Part shown: positions 15,875-23,690 of the stretch, piece by piece
Layout of the letters: the number at the start of each line of letters is the position of its first letter
How positions within the stretch are numbered: the stretch's first letter is position 1
Assembly (NCBI RefSeq): GCF_947495315.1
Contig: NZ_CANLYD010000005.1
Coordinates: 62,001-126,000, forward strand
Reading direction: 5' to 3'
From: an uncultured Aquimarina sp.
GTDB lineage: Bacteria > Bacteroidota > Bacteroidia > Flavobacteriales > Flavobacteriaceae
Length of the DNA: 64,000 nt
Program-made: the position numbers and the translations under genes
Notes under the pieces: generated by a model
Databases searched by the model: none
The model's input: the letters and a program-made list of their open reading frames with translations, nothing else
Told to the model about the DNA's origin: nothing

Positions 15875-16612
15875 TTACTGAATAAAAGTTACTGTATCGA
15901 TTAGTCCATTTTTTACTTCGTAAATAGCGACAGCATGTATCGTTTTTCCTGCATTAGCCTGAACCACTTCTTGATCAATCACAATGGCACCCATAACTAT
16001 GCGTTTTTTTATTTTACAATGTAAATTGGGTGTGTTTTTAAAAAACATATCATAGGTTAGTCTAAGTTCGCTATGACCTGATGTTTTAAATCTATCTGGA
16101 AAATTGTATATTTTTATGTCTTCTGAGTATGTATTTACAAAAGCATCGATATTCCTTGCATTGTAGGCCACCAGTTGTTTATCAATAATAAACGTAGGGT
16201 CTGGATTGGTCGGATCTTTGCCCAAAAGAATAGTCATTGATTTTATCTTGTCTTTTTTGAATTTATAAAAAACAATGCGCTCTATATTTTTAGTTGGAGT
16301 TTTTACAAGTTCCTTGTCAATAATGGTCCCTCTAAAAATAATACGATCTAAAAGCTCTATATTTTGGGTTTTGTTTTCAGAAAAGGTGTTTTGATAATAG
16401 TCGCTGATTTCCTGAGCACCTTGTGCTATTTTTTGTTTTGGAAAAAGTGAAATTGTTGCTTTTTCATGAAACAAACTATTTATAGATGTCAGCGCTTTCG
16501 TATTAAATGCGATCTGCTTTTTTTCTAAGGTGTTAAGTGTTTTTTCTTTTTGAGCCAATAACTCATTAGCATGTAAAAGCAGTAATAATAGTAGACAAAT
16601 AGAATTTTTCAT
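15875..16612 (-). CDS. Exported protein with two NTF2-like domains
   Basis: 245 residues with a signal peptide (MKNSICLLLLLLLHANELLA). Two NTF2/SnoaL-like units follow: about 28-125 (IAQGAQEISDYYQNTF, then IERIVFYKFKKDKIKSMTIL) and about 130-245 (LVAYNARNIDAFVNTYSEDI, GHSELRLTYDMFF, TIHAVAIYEVKNGLIDTVTF). The pattern of a helix pair followed by a curved sheet is shared with ketosteroid-isomerase-like proteins. No catalytic residues can be assigned. A partial dead copy is at 14744-14879. It is convergent with the YHYH gene, which has its terminator in between. Confidence 0.75.
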   Translation of the reverse strand: MKNSICLLLLLLLHANELLAQKEKTLNTLEKKQIAFNTKALTSINSLFHEKATISLFPKQKIAQGAQEISDYYQNTFSENKTQNIELLDRIIFRGTIIDKELVKTPTKNIERIVFYKFKKDKIKSMTILLGKDPTNPDPTFIIDKQLVAYNARNIDAFVNTYSEDIKIYNFPDRFKTSGHSELRLTYDMFFKNTPNLHCKIKKRIVMGAIVIDQEVVQANAGKTIHAVAIYEVKNGLIDTVTFIQ

Positions 16613-17243
16613 TTTTTAGAGATAATTTATACACGGAAATAGAGACTAGCATTTAAAATTAATTTTTTTAATCCAATATTAAAAATAAAAACCCAATCGC
16701 TCTAGGGTATGATAGCGCAGAAATGTTTTCCATGCCAGGTTTGTTTATACTCTTTTCTTTCAATTTAATTCATAGGAATAGCAACAGAAACCTTTCTGTT
16801 TAATACATCTTCATCTGTAGTAATGAGTATTCTTTGGGTCAAACAACTGAAGTTTTCGGGGTTATTTCCCTTGTTTTACAAAGGTCTTTTAGCTATTTCT
16901 AAAGGATTTATTTCCCCTGTGTTAATATGTAGATACCTGTATATTAGGTTTTTACAGGAAATCTAAGCTTTTGTGTACGTCCAATCTGTTTTTAGTAATT
17001 GGTTTTTACTGTATATTTGAGTCTATCCTATATCAGTCATACAAACCGCGGTGTTAGCCTGATAATAATCACAATAAAACTACCTGGAAAAGGTATGATA
17101 TCCCAAACTTATATTACATCCTAAAGACCACCCATCTTAACGGGTCAGAAATGGCATCAGATGTTGTTTCATGTATAAAGATTGATGTAATGTAGTAATA
17201 GGATATTACTAACTGAATGTTGTATTATTAAAACCACAACCAA
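16613..17243. other. Long gap with REP remnants and possible promoter
   Basis: A degenerate REP unit lies at about 16690-16745 (CCCAATCGCTCTAGGGTATG, AGAAATGTTTTCCATGCCAG) and the AGCAACAGAAACCTTTCTGT element at about 16775-16800. TATATTTG at 17012-17019 matches the -7 consensus and could start a leader of about 220 bases before the M57 protease gene. The leader contains GGTATGATATCC and CATCAGATGTTGTTTC but no structure I can name. No gene is seen. Confidence 0.45.
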
Positions 17244-18104
17244 ATGAAAAATCTAAAATTATTGGCGCTTTGCGCTATTATGGTAGGATGCTTGATATCC
17301 TGCCAAAAAGAAGACATCTCTGATACTGCTGTAGAAGAGGTAGCCCAACAACCCACCAAAGCACAGTTGGATAAACTATCTAAAATGGGAGTCAATATAG
17401 AAAATGTAACGATACAGGATATTCCGCTACCAGACGGATCCAAAGAGAAATACCTGGTATCTGGGGATATCACGATTCCTATCGATAACCTAAAAGAATA
17501 TCCAGATCTGGTATCTACGGATGGGGATAATAAACAATACCAATCTGATTATATTGTTGCACCACAGTACAGAAACATAAGGATTTTGGGTTGGACAGGT
17601 ACAGGTTCAATTTATGACTTGACTCCTAAAATGCAGATTACATTATCCTGGGCAGTGGCAAACTATAATGCATTACCTAACACGCTGAATTTTACACTGA
17701 CTTATGGTAATGATCAATCGCAAGTAGATATGGTGGTGTATAGAGTAAATGGAGGTGCAGGAGGATCCGCCGGATTCCCTACTCCAGCAGGTAGACCCAA
17801 TCGGTATGTGCGTATTAACTCCGGACTGGATAGTGATACCTATAGTAGGAATGTAGTAGAGCATGTGATAGGTCATGAAATAGGACATAGTGTTGGTTTT
17901 AGACATCAGGATTGGTACAATCGTTGGAGCTGTGGATATACAGGACCGCTTCCTGCAGAACCATCAGTAAGTCCGGCTGCGATCTGGATTCCTGGGACGC
18001 CTTGGTCTCCGTATGCTGATTCTATTATGCTAGGTTGCTTTGGTACCGGAGAGGATGGAGAATTTACCGCTTCAGATAGAGATGCTTTGAATATTTTATA
18101 TTAA
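17244..18104 (+). CDS. M57 (HEIGH) metallopeptidase, lipoprotein
   Basis: 286 residues. Lipoprotein signal (LLALCAIMVGCLISC) with Cys at about 20. The zinc motif HVIGHEIGHSVGFRH at about 208-222 contains the HEIGH signature of the 'dual-action HEIGH' family (peptidase M57), extended to HExxHxxGxxH. C-terminal SIMLGCFGTGEDGEFTASDR supplies the Met-turn region (SIML) and an ASDRDALNILY end as in flavobacterial members. It is probably a cell-surface protease for protein degradation. It is a single-gene unit with a perfect terminator after it. Confidence 0.88.
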   Translation: MKNLKLLALCAIMVGCLISCQKEDISDTAVEEVAQQPTKAQLDKLSKMGVNIENVTIQDIPLPDGSKEKYLVSGDITIPIDNLKEYPDLVSTDGDNKQYQSDYIVAPQYRNIRILGWTGTGSIYDLTPKMQITLSWAVANYNALPNTLNFTLTYGNDQSQVDMVVYRVNGGAGGSAGFPTPAGRPNRYVRINSGLDSDTYSRNVVEHVIGHEIGHSVGFRHQDWYNRWSCGYTGPLPAEPSVSPAAIWIPGTPWSPYADSIMLGCFGTGEDGEFTASDRDALNILY

Positions 18105-18133
18105 AAATAAAACAAGGTAAATTATAAATGATA

Positions 18134-18166
18134 AAGGGTAGCAAATTTAATTTGCTACCCTTTTGT
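18134..18166 (+). terminator. Intrinsic terminator after M57 gene
   Basis: Arms GGGTAGCAAAT and ATTTGCTACCC (18136-18160) followed by TTTTGTTTG. Confidence 0.9.
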
Positions 18167-18199
18167 TTGTTGATAACCTATTGTGCATTTAGATGATTT

Positions 18200-18453
18200 T
18201 TTAGCCAAAATCCGTCAATTCTATTTCTTCGACCTTAGGAGAAGTGTATCGAGGATAGGATTATTACCTAAAAAAGCTATTCTCGATACCCTCCAGTGGC
18301 GGGCAGGCTATTTTATCTTCATTTCATTACGATAAAACACGAAGTGACGCTTTTTTTCAATTACTCTTCTTAAATGTATCATGGATTGTTGATACTCTTC
18401 CTCTTTTGAATTTAATTCATAGGAATAGCAACAGAAAGCTATTGTTCCTAACA
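18200..18453. repeat. Dispersed-repeat remnants
   Basis: CTTCGACCTTAGGAGAAGTG and TATTCTCGATACCCTCCAGT at about 18228-18300 resemble CTTCGAC/GTCGAAG-type intergenic repeats at 3812; CATAGGAATAGCAACAGAAA at about 18418-18437 repeats the element at 14120 and 16775. From 18454 to 18613 the DNA is A+T-rich with no gene. Confidence 0.5.
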
Positions 18454-18613
18454 AGAATCTACTTATTAACTTACACTAAATTCTGAACTAATCTTCAATA
18501 GGCATATCATTTAGTTAGTAAGAAAATTAATTCACTCACTCTATTATTTATAGCTTGGTCTTTTTTTCCAATGGATTGACCCAATAATCATACCTGTTCG
18601 GTATTCATACAGC

Positions 18614-18621
18614 TACTTTTG
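18614..18621 (+). promoter_or_regulatory. -7 box of SRPBCC operon
   Basis: TACTTTTG matches TAnnTTTG, 33 bases before the ATG at 18654. No -33 TTG at the usual distance. Confidence 0.45.
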
Positions 18622-18653
18622 GAATATCTAATTAAAAGATAAATCCATTAGAT

Positions 18654-19184
18654 ATGCATGATAAAAAACCAAATGTAAACGCATCTTCAGGCATCATTAT
18701 CAAGGCCCCTATAGAAAAGATATGGCAGATCCTAGCCGTAGAATTCGGTGATATTGGGAATTGGGCTTCTGGAGTGGACGCCTCTGAAGGTTCTGGCACT
18801 CCGATTAACGGAAGTACTTGTTCCGAACGTGCCTGCAAGATTAATGCAACCGGATTTAGTGACACCAAAGAAAGAATCACGGTATATGATAAAGAGGGCT
18901 ACATTCTTAAATACACATTGTTTCACGGACTGCCTGGTTTTGTAAAAGATGCATACAATACCTGGCAGTTACTTCCTAAAGATGAATCCTTAACACTCGT
19001 CAAGGCAACTACCGAAATGAGAGCTACTGGTATTATGGGCGCTATGATGAATGGCTTTATGACTAGAAGCACTCAAAAAGTGCTTAAAGCAATGTGTCAA
19101 GAGTTAAAATACTTCGTAGAGCATGGCGAACCCCATCCAACGAAGAGAAAAGCGATAGAAAAGTATAATCGGAAAAAGAAATAA
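18654..19184 (+). CDS. SRPBCC-family protein
   Basis: 176 residues, no signal peptide. The first strand and helix (GIIIKAPIEKIWQILAVEFG) are the START/SRPBCC signature of a hydrophobic ligand cavity; GLPGFVKDAYNTWQLLP and TEMRATGIMGAMMNGFM complete the fold. Close similarity to residues 30-190 of the next protein (PNV.A....I..API..vW.IL, TGIMG.MM) shows a duplication. Ligand unknown. First gene of a three-gene unit: 20 bases before the tandem SRPBCC gene and then an AraC-type regulator. Confidence 0.82.
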   Translation: MHDKKPNVNASSGIIIKAPIEKIWQILAVEFGDIGNWASGVDASEGSGTPINGSTCSERACKINATGFSDTKERITVYDKEGYILKYTLFHGLPGFVKDAYNTWQLLPKDESLTLVKATTEMRATGIMGAMMNGFMTRSTQKVLKAMCQELKYFVEHGEPHPTKRKAIEKYNRKKK

Positions 19185-19204
19185 ATCCGCAATACCCTAA
19201 AAAA

Positions 19205-20335
19205 ATGATGATGAAAAAAACAGTAAAAAATGGAGTACTTCTACTTCTTTTAGTGGTACACTCCACTTTCGCGAGAGCGGAAGCAATCAAAGATAAAGAA
19301 CCCAATGTTGTAGCTACAGCAGAGACCATTATTAATGCACCAATTAATGAGGTATGGGCTATTCTGGCAGAAGATTGGGCAGGTATAGGAAAGTGGTCAT
19401 CAGGTGTGTCACACTCTCAAGGTTTTGGTGAACCTATAGGTGGTTCAGACTACACGATTCGTGCCTGCGAAATTACAGCCGCTGGCTTTGATGATACGAA
19501 AGAACAAATTTTGGAATATGACGATAAAAATTATCTGCTTAAATATGAGCTTGCAGATGGTCTTCCAGGTTTCGTAAAGGATGCTATAAATATTTGGACT
19601 TTGGAAGAAACTGCCAATGGTACGCTCATCAAAGGTAAAACGACTATGAGAGCAACTGGTATCATGGGCGGAATGATGAAAGGTATCATGAAAGGCGCAA
19701 CAAGAAAAGCCCTGGAGAGTATGACCAGAGAATTAAAACACTATATCGAAACTGGAGAACTACATCCTGACAAACTTGCTTCCAATAAAAAAGTGGCTAA
19801 AAAGGATGCGAAGATGCGCAAGAAAGTTGCATTTGTAGAAGTGGAACAAGAGATAGATGCAGCTGTTGACCGTGTTTGGGAAATTATAGGAACTAATTTT
19901 GCGAACATAGCAGATAGCAATCCCGATTGTCCATACTCAGAATGGGCAGATGGATATAACAAAGCAGAAGTTGGTGCTAAGCGTATTATGTATATGACCG
20001 ATAGCCGTGATAAGAAGTATTTTGTTGATGAAATTGCAAAGTACGACCCAGTAAATCATCATATCACTATAGAGATTGCCAACAAAAAAGGATTTGGGAC
20101 ATTAAACATTGATTACACCTGGGTCAATATGGATGCCGTGAAAATTTCAGAGAATAAAACGCTCTTGAAAATACGTTTTCATTATCTTACTAAACCGAAG
20201 TTTCTGAAAGGGTTGGCAAAGGGAAGTATGCGTAAGGGCTTTCAGAAATATGCATATGGTATAGATTATCACGCCGAAACCGGAGAGGTAGTTACAGAGG
20301 AAAAATGGAAAGAAATCAAACATTTATATAAGTAA
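19205..20335 (+). CDS. Exported tandem SRPBCC protein
   Basis: 376 residues. Signal peptide (NGVLLLLLVVHSTFARAEA); translation may start at 19205 or at the third Met, with no effect on the signal. Two SRPBCC domains: about 35-195, a paralogue of the preceding protein, and about 205-365 (VEVEQEIDAAVDRVWEIIGT, ending FQKYAYGIDYHAETGE). Exported two-domain SRPBCC proteins could bind lipids or polyketide-like ligands. A Lys-rich linker (KKVAKKDAKMRKK) joins the domains. It sits 20 bases after the single-domain paralogue and six bases before the AraC-type gene. Confidence 0.8.
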   Translation: MMMKKTVKNGVLLLLLVVHSTFARAEAIKDKEPNVVATAETIINAPINEVWAILAEDWAGIGKWSSGVSHSQGFGEPIGGSDYTIRACEITAAGFDDTKEQILEYDDKNYLLKYELADGLPGFVKDAINIWTLEETANGTLIKGKTTMRATGIMGGMMKGIMKGATRKALESMTRELKHYIETGELHPDKLASNKKVAKKDAKMRKKVAFVEVEQEIDAAVDRVWEIIGTNFANIADSNPDCPYSEWADGYNKAEVGAKRIMYMTDSRDKKYFVDEIAKYDPVNHHITIEIANKKGFGTLNIDYTWVNMDAVKISENKTLLKIRFHYLTKPKFLKGLAKGSMRKGFQKYAYGIDYHAETGEVVTEEKWKEIKHLYK

Positions 20336-20341
20336 AAAGCT

Positions 20342-21214
20342 GTGATTTTGACACAACGACATTTAGAATTAGGTGGAAAAGCTGTTATCAGCCATTTCAC
20401 CTTTTCTCCACCGCTTATAGCCGCTGCCGATTTGGATAATACGGCTTGTTTCATATTTCCTATACATACAAGAGGTAATATATATCGCGCTGATGGAAAA
20501 ACAGAGATTACAAATACACAGGGCGTTTTAATGAAATGCGGTACCTACGTAAATAAATGGTACAATACAGATGAGAATGCGGTATCCGAAGTGGTTATTC
20601 TTAGACTTCATCCTGAGGTAATGCAAAAAGTGTTATCAACGACCGAAGTAAGCTCGTTCGAAAAAAAAGAAGTAACTAGTCCTTTGAACGCTGTTCTAGA
20701 ATTGGACGTGCTATTGACCAAATATCTGGATAGTCTATTTTTCTATTTTGATAATAAAGAACTTGCGACAGAAGAGTTGGTTGCACTTAAAGTAAAGGAA
20801 CTGACCTTACTCTTGATAAACAGCCGAAATCCAAATCCGGTAATCGAATTGTTATCATCCCTTTTTTACAGGGATGAATATACCTTAGTAGAAATCGTCA
20901 ATGCAAATATATTCGAGGATATTTCTCTTAATGAAATGGCAGCTATTGCTAATATGAGTCCTTCTACTTTTAAAAGAAAGTTCAAGGCGGAATTTCAAAC
21001 AACGTACTCTCGTTATGTAATGACTAAGAGACTTGAAAGAGCAAGAGATTTACTGATTAAAAAATCCAAATCGACTATCTCAGAAATAGCATACGATTGT
21101 GGTTTTAATGACCCTGCTTACTTTACAAAGTCTTTTAAAAAAAAGTATCAAATGTCACCTACTACTTATAAGGAAGAGAAATTGAAGCAGACTATTTTAA
21201 GTTGGAAAAGTTGA
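20342..21214 (+). CDS. AraC-family transcriptional regulator
   Basis: 290 residues beginning with GTG at 20342, six bases after the preceding stop; this start keeps the N-terminal segment intact and no better ATG exists nearby. The N-terminal region (about 20-170) has the cupin-like strand pattern of effector-binding domains. The C-terminal double helix-turn-helix (about 195-285) is clear: ISLNEMAAIANMSPSTFKRK, AYDCGFNDPAYFTKSFKKKY, MSPTTYKEE. It is the last gene of the SRPBCC operon, so it may sense a ligand handled by those proteins and regulate the operon. Confidence 0.88.
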   Translation: MILTQRHLELGGKAVISHFTFSPPLIAAADLDNTACFIFPIHTRGNIYRADGKTEITNTQGVLMKCGTYVNKWYNTDENAVSEVVILRLHPEVMQKVLSTTEVSSFEKKEVTSPLNAVLELDVLLTKYLDSLFFYFDNKELATEELVALKVKELTLLLINSRNPNPVIELLSSLFYRDEYTLVEIVNANIFEDISLNEMAAIANMSPSTFKRKFKAEFQTTYSRYVMTKRLERARDLLIKKSKSTISEIAYDCGFNDPAYFTKSFKKKYQMSPTTYKEEKLKQTILSWKS

Positions 21215-21337
21215 AGATGCATATGATTTTTATCCGTACTAACTACTTTAGATATTTTACGTTAATGACATTAAAATGATACACTTGATGTCGAGAAATA
21301 CATAACACTAGCGTTCTAGGTGAAGCAGCAAACCCGT

Positions 21338-21440
21338 GTCTGCCCGAAGACAGATTTTCGTTATCAGTATATCCAATTATAAAAATTGGTATTTTAGCAC
21401 ATACATTTCGGAATGCTAACGCTCCTTGCAAAGGGCGTTG
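21338..21440. other. Cassette-like boundary hairpins
   Basis: Three small hairpins: TGTCT/AGACA (about 21339-21355), CCAATT/AATTGG (about 21373-21389) and AACGC-CCTT/AAGG-GCGTT (21418-21439, GCTAACGCTCCTTGCAAAGG). The last resembles 9156-9179 (CAACGCTTCTTGCAC..CGTTG). They lie between the AraC gene and a small membrane gene. No gene here. Confidence 0.4.
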
Positions 21441-21498
21441 ACCATAATATGGAACAAAAATATACGACTCAAAATATAACTATCAAGAGTAATAGATA

Positions 21499-21744
21499 AT
21501 GAAAAAAGAACTATCAGAATTAACTGATTCAGAACTGTTGGATGAAGCGAAAAAAATGAAATCAGCTTCCATCATTAATGCTGCGTTAATTGGATTTATG
21601 TTTGGAATTATAGTGTACAGCATTCTGCAAAATTCTGTTGGACTTTTTACATTGATCCCTCTATTTTTTATATTCAAAGTATTTCATAAACCGGAAAAAA
21701 ATAAAGCGTTGAAAAGACTTCTAAAAGAAAGAAAATTGAAGTGA
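21499..21744 (+). CDS. Small two-helix membrane protein, 81 aa
   Basis: Acidic N-terminal helix (ELSELTDSELLDEAKKMKSA), two hydrophobic segments (about 26-44 and 47-60, SIINAALIGFMFGIIVYSIL and LFTLIPLFFIF) and a basic tail (KPEKNKALKRLLKERKLK). This arrangement is common among short flavobacterial membrane proteins of unknown function. It stands alone between cassette-like hairpins and repeat copies, with its own ATG after an AGTAATAGATA leader. Confidence 0.65.
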   Translation: MKKELSELTDSELLDEAKKMKSASIINAALIGFMFGIIVYSILQNSVGLFTLIPLFFIFKVFHKPEKNKALKRLLKERKLK

Positions 21745-22047
21745 GAAACGCGGCAAAGTTGTCACAAGTTAACTCGTTCTACAAAGTTTTTGACTTCTTA
21801 GTTTACGGACTCCTATCAGAATACCCAATCAAAATAATCTATATTTCCGTATAAAATTTCCGTAAAGGATTGGTTTTTGGTAAGGGTAGTTCGGTAGTGA
21901 GAATAAAATAAATATTAGGGAGCTATATATTTAATGAATAAGGTGTGTGATTACCCTGGTAACTATACATAATTGTTAGCACACATTTAGGATGTAACAA
22001 AAACACAAATTAATCGTCTGAAAAGAGAATATAAGCAAAGAAGGGAA
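21745..22047. repeat. Gap with second copy of the 4287-4412 leader repeat
   Basis: 21856-21983 resembles 4287-4412 over about 125 bases. Before it, TTGACTTCTTAGTTTACGGA (about 21789) resembles GTAAACTTCTTAGTTTACGT at about 22824, a GTAAAC-TTCTTA-GTTTAC hairpin after the next gene. So the CPBP gene at 22048 is bracketed by related repeats, as a cassette would be. Confidence 0.6.
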
Positions 22048-22767
22048 ATGACAGAAATACATCAAAAAGCAACTAGCAAAACAAAGACAATCATTGTTTT
22101 TATTCTAACTATCGTTATTGGTTATGTCCTTTTCATTATTCCAGATATATTCTTTGGAGTTACTAAAATTAATGGAGGAAAAATTGGAATAAATTTACTA
22201 TTTATTGCTTTATTTCAGTTTTTCTCAATTGTTGCTTTGCTCTATACTTCACTTAAAATCCTAAAAAAAGATTTTAGTTATATCGGACTTCAATTTGTAA
22301 ATATCAAAGAGGATGTTTTATTGGGTGTTGTTTTCGGGGCTATATGGACAATTCTTCAATTTGCATTGATAATTCCGAACACTGGCGGAATTAACCGCGC
22401 CGACATTAAAGGGATGTTGGGAATGTATGATGGCAGTTTAATAGGAACTTTCTCATTTATTGCATTAGGAGTAATAGGTGGCGGAATTACAGAGGAACTC
22501 TTTAATAGAGGATATTTCATTAATGTGCTTAAAGATGTCTTTGAAAATCAAAAAATGGGACTATGGTTTTCTGCAGTTTTATCTATTGTATTGTTTTCGC
22601 TTGGTCATATGCCAATTAGTGCCTTGGATTGGTTTGATATTCTGATTCCAACTGTTATGTACACTTTATTATTCATAATAACCAAACGATTGACTGCTTC
22701 TATAGTGGCTCACGGAATTTACAATATGACAGCTATACTACTGACTTATTATATGTATTTCAATTAA
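22048..22767 (+). CDS. CPBP intramembrane metalloprotease family protein
   Basis: 239 residues with about seven membrane segments. Motifs: GGITEELFNRGYFINVL (EExxxR) near 145-160, SLGHMP and AHGIYN for the two histidine motifs. Same family as 13384-14043 but only distantly similar and without the LytTR operator in front. Preceded by the leader repeat also found before the AAA ATPase gene and followed by a hairpin repeat, which suggests gain as a cassette. Substrate unknown. Confidence 0.85.
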   Translation: MTEIHQKATSKTKTIIVFILTIVIGYVLFIIPDIFFGVTKINGGKIGINLLFIALFQFFSIVALLYTSLKILKKDFSYIGLQFVNIKEDVLLGVVFGAIWTILQFALIIPNTGGINRADIKGMLGMYDGSLIGTFSFIALGVIGGGITEELFNRGYFINVLKDVFENQKMGLWFSAVLSIVLFSLGHMPISALDWFDILIPTVMYTLLFIITKRLTASIVAHGIYNMTAILLTYYMYFN

Positions 22768-22885
22768 AAACGTGGTAACCTTGTATAGCGTAATGCGTGC
22801 GGAACTTGTTCTACGAAATTGTAAACTTCTTAGTTTACGTACTCTTCTTTATACAAGACAAAAAAAATACATGTCCAGTTTTCGG

Positions 22886-22916
22886 TTGCTGGCTGAATAT
22901 GATCATCGGTACTTTG
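22886..22916 (+). promoter_or_regulatory. Promoter of the PEP-mutase-like/ada unit
   Basis: TTG (22886-22888), 21 bases, then TACTTTG (22910-22916), 17 bases before the ATG at 22934. Spacing fits the -33/-7 arrangement of Bacteroidota. Confidence 0.5.
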
Positions 22917-22933
22917 TATAAAAACAAAGGACA

Positions 22934-23689
22934 ATGAATTTTAAAGAGCTACATCATCAAAAAACACCTTTGCTATTGGGAAATGTTTGGGATGTACCCA
23001 GTACCAAAACGGCCGAGAAATTAGGGTTTCAGGCCATAGGAACTTCAAGCGCTGCAATTGCGAGTCTTTTAGGATATCAAGATGGAGAGGAAATGGATTT
23101 TTCTGAACTCCTGTATTTTGTAAAACGAATCGCAGCAAATACCCATCTGCCACTATCTGTAGATCTGGAATCCGGTTATAGTCGAGACCCAAAAATTATC
23201 GCAAAATATATTAAAGAACTTGCAGGTTTGGGTGTGGTAGGAATCAATATAGAAGATAGTATTGTTACCGATAAAAGAATACTACTGGACGCAACCGAAT
23301 TTGCAGATACACTCATAGCCGTAAGCAACTTGCTGTCTCAAAAGGATGTCGATGTTTTTATCAATGTCCGAACAGATACCTTTTTAGTAAAGCATCCTAA
23401 TGCAGTAGCAGCAACCAAAAAACGAATCGAATTATATGAACAAGCAGGTGCTAACGGAATTTTTACTCCCTGCATAGAACAGGAATCAGATATCAGAGAA
23501 ATTGTAACTTGTACACAGTTGCCGATCAATGTGATGTGTATGCCGAATCTTCCGGATTTTGAGACCTTAGCGAATATAGGTGTACAACGAATTAGTATGG
23601 GTAATTTTCTATTTGATAGGATGTACAGTCAGTTAGAAAGCACTACCAAAGAGGTCGTAGACCAACAATCAGTTCAATCCATTTTTTAA
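22934..23689 (+). CDS. PEP mutase/isocitrate lyase superfamily protein
   Basis: 251 residues. The (beta/alpha)8 fold signature is visible: LLLGNVWDVPSTKTAEKLGF (strand 1), AIGTSSAAIASLLGYQDGE (strand 2), LSVDLESGY in the metal-binding position where relatives have D-x-D/E-x-GYG, and VGINIEDS. The members with this motif variant include oxaloacetate- and phosphonopyruvate-type lyases and uncharacterised proteins. The substrate cannot be assigned. One base separates its stop from the ATG of ada, so the two are cotranscribed, possibly translationally coupled. Confidence 0.82.
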   Translation: MNFKELHHQKTPLLLGNVWDVPSTKTAEKLGFQAIGTSSAAIASLLGYQDGEEMDFSELLYFVKRIAANTHLPLSVDLESGYSRDPKIIAKYIKELAGLGVVGINIEDSIVTDKRILLDATEFADTLIAVSNLLSQKDVDVFINVRTDTFLVKHPNAVAATKKRIELYEQAGANGIFTPCIEQESDIREIVTCTQLPINVMCMPNLPDFETLANIGVQRISMGNFLFDRMYSQLESTTKEVVDQQSVQSIF

Positions 23690-23690
23690 G

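Noticed and set aside
4101..22850. Chromosomal integron
   Set aside because: Cassette-like hairpins exist but there is no integrase gene in the window and the sites do not match attC core sequences closely.
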